A stretch of 64,000 bases of DNA from Stieleria magnilauensis (GTDB lineage: Bacteria; Planctomycetota; Planctomycetia; Pirellulales; Pirellulaceae), in NCBI GenBank assembly GCA_007753675.1, contig CP036432.1, positions 5,244,394 to 5,308,393 on the forward strand, written 5' to 3'. The number at the start of each line of letters is the position of its first letter. Within the stretch, counting starts at the first letter, position 1. The notes under the pieces are model-generated. The model did not search any database, had not been told where the DNA came from, and was given only the letters and a program-made list of their open reading frames with translations. A program made the position numbers and the translations under genes. This document shows positions 36,890-45,562 of the stretch, piece after piece.

Positions 36890-37785
36890 CTATCCCCTCT
36901 CTTCGCCTTGCGCCTTTGCGTGAACACTCTCGACGGGAAACTGCAGGTCTCACGCAAAGACGCCAAGCCGCAAAGGGCAGCACCCGGACCAATCGTGGAT
37001 GAAACTGGCAGCGTGTCGCCCCCACTCCTTCCGGTCCTATTTCTTCATTTTCTTCTTGGCGGCTTGGCGGCTTTGCGTGAGCACTCTGGACGGAGATGCT
37101 GCAGGTCTCACGCAAAGACGCCAAGCCGCAAAGGGCAGAACCCGGCGCCAATCGTGGAGGAAACTGTCAGCGTGCTGGGCCCCACGCCTTCCGGTCCTAT
37201 TTCTTCGTCTTCTTCTTGGCGACTTTGCGGCTTTGCGTGAACACTCAGGACGGGAAAACTGCAGGTCTCACGCAAAGACGCCAAGCCGCAAAGGTCAGAA
37301 CCCGGCGCCAATCGTCGAGGAAACTGTCAGCGCGCTGGGCCCCACGCCTTCCGGTCCTATTTCTTCATTTTCTTCTTGGCGGCTTGGCGGCTTTGCGTGA
37401 GCTCTCTGGACGGGAAAACTGCAGGTCTCACGCAAAGACGCCAAGCCGCAAAGGGCAGAACCGGGCGCCAATCGTCGAGGAAACTGCCAGCGCGCTGGGC
37501 CCCACGCCTTCCGGTCCTATTGCTTCATCTTCTTCTTGGCGACTTTGCGGCTTTGCGTGAACACTCAGGACGGGAAAACTGCAGGTCTCACGCAAAGACG
37601 CCAAGCCGCAAAGGGCAGAACCCGGTCCCATCGTCGAGGAAACTGTCAGCGCGCTGGGCCCCATGCCTTCCGGTCCTATTTCTTCATTTTCTTCTTGGCG
37701 GCTTGGCGGCTTTGCGTGAGCGCTCTGGACGGGAAAACTGCGTGCCTCACGCAAAGACGCCAAGCCGCAAAGGGCAGAACCGAGA
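36890..37785. repeat. Tandem array A: six ~160-bp units with long hairpins
   Basis: The marker CTTTGCGTGA recurs at 36914, 37071, 37231, 37391, 37551 and 37710 (spacings 157, 160, 160, 160, 159). Each unit has a hairpin and a ~80-base C/T-rich spacer. In the unit at 37375-37453 the arms 37375-37401 and 37427-37453 pair over 27 bp with two mismatches round a 25-base loop. Units 3 and 5 are near copies and units 4 and 6 likewise, so a two-unit block (~320 bp) seems to have been duplicated. Long open readings cross the units in several frames only because the period is not a stop-rich sequence; none looks like a gene. Confidence 0.93.
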
Positions 37786-37822
37786 GCTAATAGCGATCAA
37801 ATCATAGAACGATTGCATCAAT

Positions 37823-38206
37823 TCAATCGAGAAGTCCGTTGACCACCCGTGAGATGCCGTCCTTGATAAACTTCTCCCCGAAATTGATCAGCAGTCCCAG
37901 TCGTCGATCGGAAAGTCTGACGTAAGTGAGCACTTGTTTCTTGTGAACTGGATGGATCGTTTCCACCGATTTCAGTTCAACAACGACCATTCCGTTCACA
38001 ATCAGATCGGCCTCAAAGCCCTTGTCAAATTCAAGATCGTCCCAGGCGATTGGCACCGGATGTTTGGGCTGAACACTCAATCCCCGTTTTCGCAATTCGT
38101 ACACCATGATCTCCTGGTAGACCGACTCAAGAAGTCCCGGGCCAAGTTTGACGTGCATGTGATAGGCCACGTCTACAATCACTTTTGCAATTTGGTTTTC
38201 GTCCAT
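37823..38206 (-). CDS. GxxExxY protein (PD-(D/E)XK-like)
   Basis: 127 residues, standard for the GxxExxY family (PDDEXK_3). The name motif reads LGPGLLESVYQEI, and the nuclease-like core is GFEADLIVNGMVVVELKSV, giving the D...ExK pattern; a late RLGLLINFGEKFIKDGI follows, as in relatives. Function of the family is unknown; the fold suggests nucleic-acid binding or cutting. The ATG at 38206 is preceded by GGAG at 7 bases. The gene stands alone between two arrays of long-hairpin repeats and appears to replace most of one repeat spacer. Confidence 0.93.
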   Translation of the reverse strand: MDENQIAKVIVDVAYHMHVKLGPGLLESVYQEIMVYELRKRGLSVQPKHPVPIAWDDLEFDKGFEADLIVNGMVVVELKSVETIHPVHKKQVLTYVRLSDRRLGLLINFGEKFIKDGISRVVNGLLD

Positions 38207-38360
38207 CGAGATCTCCAATGTATAAAAGTACTTGGTACGCTTAACTCAGTGTCTCACTTGATACATGAAACGAAAAGCAGGCGAGAAATAGCTCTCCGAA
38301 AGACATGGGCAAAAGAGATTGGGCTTCTACGCAATCATTCGCATCATGCCCGCCCTACTT

Positions 38361-39024
38361 CTTGGCGGCTTTGCGGCTTTGCGTGAGCACTCTGGACGGG
38401 AAACTGCAGGTCTCACGCAAAGACGCCAAGACGCAAAGGTCAGAACCCGGCGCCAATCGTGGATGAAACTGGCAGCATGCTGGGCCCCACGCATTCCGGT
38501 CCTATTTCTTCGTCTTCTTCTTGGCGGCTTGGCGGCTTTGCGTGAGCACTCTGGACGGAGAAACTGCAGGTCTCACGCAAAGACGCCAAGACGCAAAGGT
38601 CAGAACCCGGCGCCAATCGTGGATGAAACTGGCAGCATGCCGCGTTCCACTCCTTCCAGTCCTATTTCTTCGTCTTCTTCTTGGCGGCTTCGCGGCTTTG
38701 CGTGAACACTCAGGACGGGAAACTGCAGGTCTCACGCAAAGGCGCCAAGCCGCAAAGGGCAGAACCCGGCGCCAATCGTGGATGAAACTGGCAGCGTGCT
38801 GCGTCGCACTCCTTCCGGTCCTATTTCTTCGTCTTCTTCTTGGCGGCTTTGCGGCTTTGCGTGAGCACTCTGGACGGAGAAGCTGCAGGTCTCACGCAAA
38901 GGCGCCAAGCCGCAAAGGACGGCACCCGGACCAATCGTGGATGAAACTGGCAGCGTGCCGCGTTCCACTCCTTCCGGTCCTATTTCTTCGTCTTCTTCTT
39001 GGCGGCTTGGCGGCTTTGCGTGAG
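38361..39024. repeat. Tandem array B: four ~160-bp units plus a half-hairpin
   Basis: The marker CTTTGCGTGA lies at 38377, 38536, 38696, 38855 and 39014 (spacings 159, 160, 159, 159). The units are of the same family as array A but share their own differences, such as GACGCAAAGGTCAG and GTGGATGAAACTGGCAG. The last copy keeps only its left arm before unrelated sequence starts at about 39025. The 38207-38360 gap holds the leader of the GxxExxY gene and nothing else recognised. Confidence 0.93.
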
Positions 39025-39154
39025 CCTTTCCCCTGTGATTTCGTACCGACCGGCACTAATTTCCGTTTCTGATTGTGGACGACACCCCGGCATCCGCTGC
39101 GCCTAGAATGGTTCCAGCGAAACCTTTCGAACTTGCCACCTTCTCGTCAATAGC

Positions 39155-41236
39155 ATGCGATTCAGCCCCAACCCATCGGTGACGCGCGTCCTTGTTCCTC
39201 TCGTCGTGCTTTGTTCGGTTTCATCTGCGATGACCACGGATGCATCGGCTGAGGAGGCACGTCCCAACGTCGTGATGATCATCGTCGACGATTTGAACGA
39301 CTTGCCGCTGGCCCCAGATGGCAAGCCGAGGATCAAGACCCCGAACATCGATCGAATCGCTCGACGCGGCGTCACGTTCACCAACGCCCATTGCAACGAT
39401 CCGATTTGCGCCCCGTCGCGGGCCAGCATGCTGTTCGGGCTCTATCCGCAAACCAGCGGGCTGTACTGGTTCGAGAAATGGAAAGAAAACGGCGTGCTGA
39501 ATCAATCCGTCTCACTCAATCGGCACCTGCAAAACCACGGCTACTCCGTGTTCGGCACCGGCAAGATTTACCACAGCGGTCAGTCCGATGGAGCGTTTGA
39601 TCTGCGCGGTCCCAAGCCCGACGTCGGGCCTTGGCCGTGGGATGGGAAATCCAATCAAAGTCATCTTCCTCATCCGGCGATGATGTATCTGTACGACACC
39701 GATGGTGACATGGACTACAAGTGGGAACACCACTTCGGCCCACTGTCGATGGTCCCAGATTGGAAACCGGATCCCGCGGCGGGAATCCCTGGTTACAAGG
39801 GATGGCGGTTGGGCGGCAAACCGTTTCGTTACAACGGCGATGATGATCGAGACAAGTTGAGTGACGAATTGTGTGCCGAGTGGTCAACCGAAGTGATCGC
39901 GAGGCAACATGACCGACCCTTCGCGATCTTCACGGGATTGGTCCGGACACACACGCCGCTTTACGCACCACAGGAATACTTTGATCGTTTCCCGCTCGAT
40001 TCGATCGAACTGCCCGAGACGATCGAAGATGACTTGGCTGACTGCGCGACCGCGTTGGCAGACAGATCACTCTATGGGTTCCGGCGTTACGACATGCTCG
40101 TACGTCATCAAGACCGGCAGCTTTACAAGCAATGGCTGCAAGCCTATTTGGCCTGCGTTTCCTTTGTCGATGATCAAGTCGGAAAAATTCTGGACGCCGT
40201 TGACGCCAGTCCCCAACGTGACAACACCATCGTGGTGTTCACCAGCGATCACGGATTTCACATGGGCGAAAAAGAATTCCTCTACAAACAAAGTCTGTGG
40301 GACGGCGCGACGCGAATTCCACTGATCATCGCCGGTGTCGACGGCATGCCCCAAGGCGTGACCTGCGACCGTCCCGTCTCATGGATCGATCTGTACCCGA
40401 CGTTGAACGAACTGTGCGGACTGCCCCGAGAACCCAATGCCGCATCGGGCGGTTTCAAACTGGAAGGGCACAGCCTGGTTCCCCTGGTGATGTCGCCCGA
40501 AGGAGACTGGGACGGTCCCGATGTGGCGATCACAGCATTGCCGGGCAAAGACCACAGCCAACACGAACGACACGGGGGCACTTGGTTCCCGCATTTTTCG
40601 GTCCGCAGCAAACAGTATCGCTACTCGCTTTGCTCCAGCGGCGAAGAAGAACTCTACGATTTTGACACCGATCCCCGCGAGTGGAAAAACCTCGCCGGCG
40701 ACCCGGCTTACGCTGCCATCAAAGCTTCACTGAAAGACCAGCTGATCGCGTTGCGTGATGGCCCGAATTGGAAGTCTCTCGATGACCTGCATCATTGGAC
40801 CTACGGGGCGCAGAAAGGCGGCGTCGCATCCGAAGATGGGACGTTGACGTTCAGCGGTCATGCGTCGTCGTACCTGGCGACGATCGCAAAGTACAAAAAC
40901 TTTGAATGGGAATTCGACGCGAAGTCGCCCGACGCGGGGCAGATGCGGGTCAGCTATCACGCCCGTGTGAGAGACAATCGTGTCGTGGGAACGGTCGCCA
41001 ATGTTCCGCCCGCGGCATCCAATCTGGAAGGCATCGCCGTTCCCTTTGATCCGGGACAATGGAATCGTTATCGCATCCGCGTGGTCGATGGCCGCTGCCA
41101 GGTTTGGATCAACGGCAGGTTGCACAGCGATGTGGTTGATGATTCGAACGCCGGTGCCGGAGTGGTCGGGCTCGATTTCCCGGGATTGGCCGAACCGACG
41201 CTCAGCTTGCGCGACGTTCGGATCAGAACTTTGTGA
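39155..41236 (+). CDS. Sulfatase (iduronate-2-sulfatase-like) with C-terminal DUF1080-like domain
   Basis: 693 residues. After a signal peptide (VLVPLVVLCSVSSA) come the metal ligands VVMIIVDDLND and the sulfatase signature CAPSRAS with C85, which must be converted to formylglycine by a modifying enzyme (not in the window). GTGKIYHSG, VFTSDHGFHMGEKEF and RIPLIIAG are typical of iduronate-sulfatase-like members. The final ~150 residues (from about HHWTYGAQKGG) form an extra beta-sandwich resembling DUF1080/LamG, probably for glycan binding. Expected role: removal of sulfate esters from algal polysaccharide outside the cytoplasm. It converges with the glutamate dehydrogenase gene across one repeat copy. 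Confidence 0.92.
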   Translation: MRFSPNPSVTRVLVPLVVLCSVSSAMTTDASAEEARPNVVMIIVDDLNDLPLAPDGKPRIKTPNIDRIARRGVTFTNAHCNDPICAPSRASMLFGLYPQTSGLYWFEKWKENGVLNQSVSLNRHLQNHGYSVFGTGKIYHSGQSDGAFDLRGPKPDVGPWPWDGKSNQSHLPHPAMMYLYDTDGDMDYKWEHHFGPLSMVPDWKPDPAAGIPGYKGWRLGGKPFRYNGDDDRDKLSDELCAEWSTEVIARQHDRPFAIFTGLVRTHTPLYAPQEYFDRFPLDSIELPETIEDDLADCATALADRSLYGFRRYDMLVRHQDRQLYKQWLQAYLACVSFVDDQVGKILDAVDASPQRDNTIVVFTSDHGFHMGEKEFLYKQSLWDGATRIPLIIAGVDGMPQGVTCDRPVSWIDLYPTLNELCGLPREPNAASGGFKLEGHSLVPLVMSPEGDWDGPDVAITALPGKDHSQHERHGGTWFPHFSVRSKQYRYSLCSSGEEELYDFDTDPREWKNLAGDPAYAAIKASLKDQLIALRDGPNWKSLDDLHHWTYGAQKGGVASEDGTLTFSGHASSYLATIAKYKNFEWEFDAKSPDAGQMRVSYHARVRDNRVVGTVANVPPAASNLEGIAVPFDPGQWNRYRIRVVDGRCQVWINGRLHSDVVDDSNAGAGVVGLDFPGLAEPTLSLRDVRIRTL

Positions 41237-41241
41237 TCGCT

Positions 41242-41264
41242 CGCAAGCAGGAAGCTTACGCCAC
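41242..41264 (-). repeat. Dispersed repeat (copy 4)
   Basis: CGCAAGCAGGAAGCTTACGCCAC-type sequence in reverse orientation fills most of the 33-base gap between the converging sulfatase and glutamate dehydrogenase genes. Confidence 0.75.
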
Positions 41265-41269
41265 TTGTT

Positions 41270-42520
41270 TTAACGTGGCAGGTCTTTGGCTTCGGCATAG
41301 GGTCGTCGCGAAAGGGCGGCCTCGCCGACACGCTGGATCGCCAGAATGAACGCGGCGGTGCGCAGATCGACGTCACGCTTCTTGGCGACATCGGCAACGC
41401 ACGCATAGGCCTTTCGCATGTGGTCGGTCAGTTCGTGTCGGATGCGTCCGAGTTCCCAGCGGAATTGTTGGATGTTCTGCGCCCACTCAAAATAGCTAAC
41501 CGTCACGCCGCCGGCGTTGGCCAAAATATCGGGCACGACCAGAATGCCACGTCGCCGAAAGATCTCGTCGGCTTCGGGGGTGGTCGGCGAATTGGCGGCT
41601 TCGACGATGATGCTCGCCCGAACGTCTTCGGCATTGTCTTTGGTCAGCACGTCGCCGAGTGCGGCGGGGACCAGGACGTCGGCGTTCCAGGTCAATACTT
41701 CGGAGCTTTCGAACGCGTCGCCACCGGGAAATCTGGCGACGCTTCCATGCCGGGCGGTCCAGGCAACCAACTCGTCGATGTTGAGCCCCTCGGGGTTTGA
41801 AACGCCGCCGGCATGATCGCCGACGGCGACGATCTTGGCGCCCAGTTCCGCCATCGTCCGAGCCGCAAAACTGCCCACGTTGCCGAAGCCTTGAAAGGCA
41901 ACCGTGACGTCCGTGATGGATTTTTTCTGTGAGCGCAGCACTTCTTCCAGCACGATCGTGACGCCGCGACCGGTCGCTTCTTCACGGCCTTCGGATCCGA
42001 ACAGGTGCAACGGCTTGCCCGTCACGACCCCGGGAGAGAATCCGGCGTACTTGGAATACTCGTCCATGATCCAGCCCATGATTTTGGCGTTCGTGTTGAC
42101 GTCCGGGGCGGGGATGTCGATGGTGGGCCCGATGACATCCTTGATTTGGCCGACGAAGGTGCGAGTGATTTCGTTCAGTTCGCGCTCGCTCAAATCACTC
42201 GGGTCACAATTGATCCCACCCTTGGCGCCGCCATAGGGAACATCAACGACCGCGGTTTTCCACGTCATCAAATTGGCCAGTGCCGTCGCTTCGTCTTCGT
42301 CGACCGAGGGGTGGTAGCGCAATCCGCCCTTCATCGGTCCGCGGACTCGACTGTGCTGCACCCGGTATCCCGTATGCTGGATCAGTTTTCCTTCGTCGCT
42401 CTCGGTGATCAGACCGACCTTGACGATCCGCAACGGGGTCAGCAGGATGTCCCGCACCCGGTCAGAAAGTCCCAGAACATTGGCGGCATGGCGAAAATAG
42501 GCCCGGCTCTCTTCTAGCAT
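41270..42520 (-). CDS. Glu/Leu/Phe/Val dehydrogenase (glutamate dehydrogenase)
   Basis: 416 residues, usual hexameric GDH length. Substrate region GPMKGGLRYHPSV and the catalytic Lys segment WKTAVVDVPYGGAKGG are clear, as is PAPDVNTNAKIMGW. The NAD(P) fold has VAFQGFGNVGSFAARTM. The enzyme interconverts glutamate and 2-oxoglutarate plus ammonium. The ATG at 42520 shares its first base with the stop of nagB (TGATG), so translation is coupled to the amino-sugar deaminase; a TTG one codon before is an alternative. The link suggests it binds the ammonium set free by NagB (inference). Confidence 0.93.
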   Translation of the reverse strand: MLEESRAYFRHAANVLGLSDRVRDILLTPLRIVKVGLITESDEGKLIQHTGYRVQHSRVRGPMKGGLRYHPSVDEDEATALANLMTWKTAVVDVPYGGAKGGINCDPSDLSERELNEITRTFVGQIKDVIGPTIDIPAPDVNTNAKIMGWIMDEYSKYAGFSPGVVTGKPLHLFGSEGREEATGRGVTIVLEEVLRSQKKSITDVTVAFQGFGNVGSFAARTMAELGAKIVAVGDHAGGVSNPEGLNIDELVAWTARHGSVARFPGGDAFESSEVLTWNADVLVPAALGDVLTKDNAEDVRASIIVEAANSPTTPEADEIFRRRGILVVPDILANAGGVTVSYFEWAQNIQQFRWELGRIRHELTDHMRKAYACVADVAKKRDVDLRTAAFILAIQRVGEAALSRRPYAEAKDLPR

Positions 42521-44469
42521 CAATTCGTCCCTCTGGAGTGATTCGCCCTGGCATAATCAAACCCTTTCCAGCGGACGAAGCCTTCGATGGCTTGGTACTG
42601 GGCCAGCCCCAGTCGGTCGTAGATCTGTGCCGTCTGGGCGTTGCGTGCTTCGGCGCGTTGCCAGAACTCTCTGGCGTCGGATCCTGGGAACAGGGCGCGG
42701 TCTTTTTGCGATTCGTGCTTGAAGATCGCGTCGCGTTTGCGATCGACTTCTTGGGGGCTCAGCGGCACCGCCATCTCAATCTCGTGGGGCGCCCACTCTT
42801 GCCAGGCACCGCGGTAAAGCCAGACGGCGGTCGACGCGAACCAGTCGTCGTGTCGGCATTCCGCACAGGCGGCAAAAATGATGTCCAGGCAGGTGCGGTG
42901 GGTTCCATGGGGATCACTCAAGTCGCCGGCGGCGTAGATCTGGTGGGGCTGCACGTGACGCAACAGATCGACGGTGATTTGAACGTCTCGTTCGCCGATC
43001 GGATTTTTGCGGACCGCACCGGTTTCGTAGAACGGCAAGTTCAAATAATGCAATCGTTCGTCGCGGACGCCGCAGACTCGCGCCCCGGCAGTCGCTTCAC
43101 CGCGTCGAATCAGCCCTTTTAATCGCTGGACTTCATTGATATCGACGCTTCCAGATGCCTTGTCGCGGATGGCGTGAATCATCATCTCGGTCAGACGTTG
43201 GATGTCATCGCTATAGACCTCGAACTCGCGACAGAAATCGGCGGCGAATTCGGCAAACCTTAACGCATCGCCATCAAAGACGGCAAGGTTGCCCGAGGTC
43301 TGGTAGGCGACGTGGATTTCATGACCCTGAGTCGCCAAGCGTGTCAGCGTGCCTCCCATCGAAATAACGTCGTCGTCGGGGTGCGGCGAAAACAGAATGA
43401 TCCGTTTGGGAAACACCGTATCGGGGCGGTCCGGTTTGCCGGCGGGCCAACCGGTGATCGTATTTTGCAGATGGCGGAAGACGCTGAGATTGATCTCATA
43501 GGCGGTTCCGTATTCGGCGAGCAGACCCTGCATCCCGTTGGCGTTGTAATCGGCGTCGGTCAACATCAGAATCGGCTTTTGGACCGATTGCGAAAGTGCG
43601 ATCACGGCCCGTCGGACCATTACGTCATCCCAGCGGACGTCACCGACCAACCAGGGCGATCGGATTTCGATCAGATTCGCTGCGGCAGCGGAATCAAGAA
43701 AGAACTCGACGTCATCGTGTTGTTGCAGAAACGTCGCGGGGACCGCCGGAGCGATTTCGCCTTCGATCGCGCGGGCGACGATCGATGATTTGCCTTCACC
43801 GAAGGCGAGCAAGATAATCCGTCGGGCGTCCAGGATCGTGCCGACCCCCATCGTGATCGCACGCCGCGGCACATTTTCGACACCGAAAAAATTGCTGGCC
43901 GCGTCGATCCGGGTCATCGCATCAAGCGTGATCGGCCGCGTCCGTGAATCCGTCCCCGAACCGGGTTCGTTGAAACCGATGTGTCCGGTCCGACCGATGC
44001 CCAGAATCAACATGTCGATGCCGCCCAACTCGGCGATCTCGTTTTCGAACATCAGGCAGTATTCTGCCAATTCATCCTGCGGCGTGGTCCCGTCGGGAAT
44101 GTGGATCTGATCGCGCGGCAGGTCGATGTGGTCGAACAGGTGTTCGTTCATGAACCGGACGTGACTCTGCAGCGACTCCGGCTCCATCGGCAAAAATTCA
44201 TCGAGCACAAAGACAGCCACGTTGGAAAACGAGAGGCCTTGTTCGCGATGCATCCGCACCATGGCGGAGTACACATTGACGACGGTGGAACCAGTCGCCA
44301 ACCCGAGCACGCAGGTGCGTCCCTCCGCGGCACGACTGCGAACGAGCGTCGCGATTTCGAGCGCCGCCGCTTCGCTGGCATCGCTCGCTTCGGGGAAGAC
44401 TCGATACGGAATCGACGACGGCGCTGTCGCGGGTTGAAAGGGTTTGAGTCTTCGTTTGTCTTTTTTCAT
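42520..44469 (-). CDS. nagB: Glucosamine-6-phosphate deaminase fused to PIG-L/LmbE deacetylase-like domain
   Basis: 649 residues. Residues ~22-290 are NagB: CVLGLATGSTVVNVY, VFVLDEFLPM (catalytic Asp) and LGIGRTGHIGFNEPGS. Residues ~354-620 are a PIG-L/LmbE-type domain with zinc motif SPHPDDDVISMGG (362-366 PHPDD) and late SDPHGTHRTC. NagB turns glucosamine 6-phosphate into fructose 6-phosphate and ammonium; PIG-L proteins remove N-acetyl groups from GlcNAc conjugates, so the fusion could handle both steps for N-acetylated substrates (inference). The same fusion is known from Bacteroidetes and planctomycetes. It follows the ROK kinase gene by four bases and is coupled to the GDH gene. Confidence 0.93.
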   Translation of the reverse strand: MKKDKRRLKPFQPATAPSSIPYRVFPEASDASEAAALEIATLVRSRAAEGRTCVLGLATGSTVVNVYSAMVRMHREQGLSFSNVAVFVLDEFLPMEPESLQSHVRFMNEHLFDHIDLPRDQIHIPDGTTPQDELAEYCLMFENEIAELGGIDMLILGIGRTGHIGFNEPGSGTDSRTRPITLDAMTRIDAASNFFGVENVPRRAITMGVGTILDARRIILLAFGEGKSSIVARAIEGEIAPAVPATFLQQHDDVEFFLDSAAAANLIEIRSPWLVGDVRWDDVMVRRAVIALSQSVQKPILMLTDADYNANGMQGLLAEYGTAYEINLSVFRHLQNTITGWPAGKPDRPDTVFPKRIILFSPHPDDDVISMGGTLTRLATQGHEIHVAYQTSGNLAVFDGDALRFAEFAADFCREFEVYSDDIQRLTEMMIHAIRDKASGSVDINEVQRLKGLIRRGEATAGARVCGVRDERLHYLNLPFYETGAVRKNPIGERDVQITVDLLRHVQPHQIYAAGDLSDPHGTHRTCLDIIFAACAECRHDDWFASTAVWLYRGAWQEWAPHEIEMAVPLSPQEVDRKRDAIFKHESQKDRALFPGSDAREFWQRAEARNAQTAQIYDRLGLAQYQAIEGFVRWKGFDYARANHSRGTN

Positions 44470-44473
44470 GGTG

Positions 44474-45502
44474 TCATTCGTTGCTGCAAGATGGATCGGC
44501 TTGATGTGTCAGTTGTCGTGCGTGCTGTGCCGCACCGAGCATTCCGGCGTCGTTACCGAGCGTGGCAAAATCGATTTTCAGGGTTTCTCCGGTCTGGACC
44601 AACGACAAACGCACCATTTCACTTCGGATCGTCCGCAAGAACGCTCTGCCGGTGCGAGTCTGGTTGCCGCCGAAGTTCACGGCACCGCCGAGCAACACGA
44701 CGGCGGGATCGGCGATATGAGCGAGCATCGCGATCGCTCGCCCCAGATGCACGCCGGTCCTGCGAACGGTCTCCATCGCGATCGCATCGCCGCATTCGGC
44801 GGCGGCGGAAATGATTTCCGGCGTCAGTTCGTCCACCGCGCCCAGCGACGAGGGTTGGTCGGTCGCTTCGAGTTGTTCGAGTGCGGTTTTGACGATGCCC
44901 GCGGCACCGGCGTAAGCTTCCAAATGTCCCGCACGGCCGCAACCACACTGCCGGGCATCGGGACCATGCTCGATGGTGACGTGGCCGATTTCACCCCCGC
45001 AACCGTGACTGCCATTGATCGCGCGGCCGGCCACAATGATCCCACCGCCGATGCCGGTCCCCAGCGTCAAGAAAGAAAGCGAGTCGGTGCGATGCTCTCC
45101 GAAGCTGGATTCACCCAGTGCCGCGGCATTGGCATCATTGATCACGGCGACAGGCTTTTGAAAGACGCGCGCCAATTCTTGATGAAAACCGATACCGTGC
45201 CAGGCGTGCAGGTTTGCCGTTTCCATCAACGTGGCCGTCGCTTCGTCGATCACCCCGGCCATGGCCAATCCGACCGATTCCAACGCATCAAACGTAGCGC
45301 CGTGCCGGTGCAACGCCGCGACCGAAAACTCGCGGGCCCGGCGAAACACATCGGAGGGTTCGTCGCAATGCGCCGTGGAGATCTGGTCGCGGGCGACAAG
45401 CTCCTCCCCACGCAACAGTCCTAATTTGACCGAAGTGCCACCCAGGTCGATGCCCATGACGAACGACGGCGATTCGCTGGTACAGTAGTTGGTTGGTTTC
45501 AT
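44474..45502 (-). CDS. ROK family sugar kinase
   Basis: 342 residues. ATP-binding VMGIDLGGTSVKLGLL at the N-terminus and the ROK zinc signature GGEIGHVTIEHGPDAR followed by QCGCGRAGHLEAYAG are complete; TLGTGIGGGIIVAG gives the second phosphate loop. It is a hexokinase-like enzyme for glucose, GlcNAc or ManNAc. Its place four bases before nagB favours an amino sugar. The ATG at 45502 is used; a TTG at 45526 is upstream. First gene of a three-gene operon with nagB and GDH. Confidence 0.92.
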   Translation of the reverse strand: MKPTNYCTSESPSFVMGIDLGGTSVKLGLLRGEELVARDQISTAHCDEPSDVFRRAREFSVAALHRHGATFDALESVGLAMAGVIDEATATLMETANLHAWHGIGFHQELARVFQKPVAVINDANAAALGESSFGEHRTDSLSFLTLGTGIGGGIIVAGRAINGSHGCGGEIGHVTIEHGPDARQCGCGRAGHLEAYAGAAGIVKTALEQLEATDQPSSLGAVDELTPEIISAAAECGDAIAMETVRRTGVHLGRAIAMLAHIADPAVVLLGGAVNFGGNQTRTGRAFLRTIRSEMVRLSLVQTGETLKIDFATLGNDAGMLGAAQHARQLTHQADPSCSNE

Positions 45503-45562
45503 GTTCGGATAAAAACGTCGTCGCAATCAGTCGTCACGTTCAAGCTCACCCTTTCGATTCAT

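Noticed and set aside
36914-39024. CRISPR array
   Set aside because: The units are ~160 bp with spacers that are themselves conserved; there are no short identical repeats with unique spacers and no cas genes.
36908-39072. Several 100-180 residue open readings across the repeat arrays
   Set aside because: They repeat the same peptide every ~53 residues in several frames on both strands, which follows from the DNA repeat; none has a ribosome site or signal peptide.
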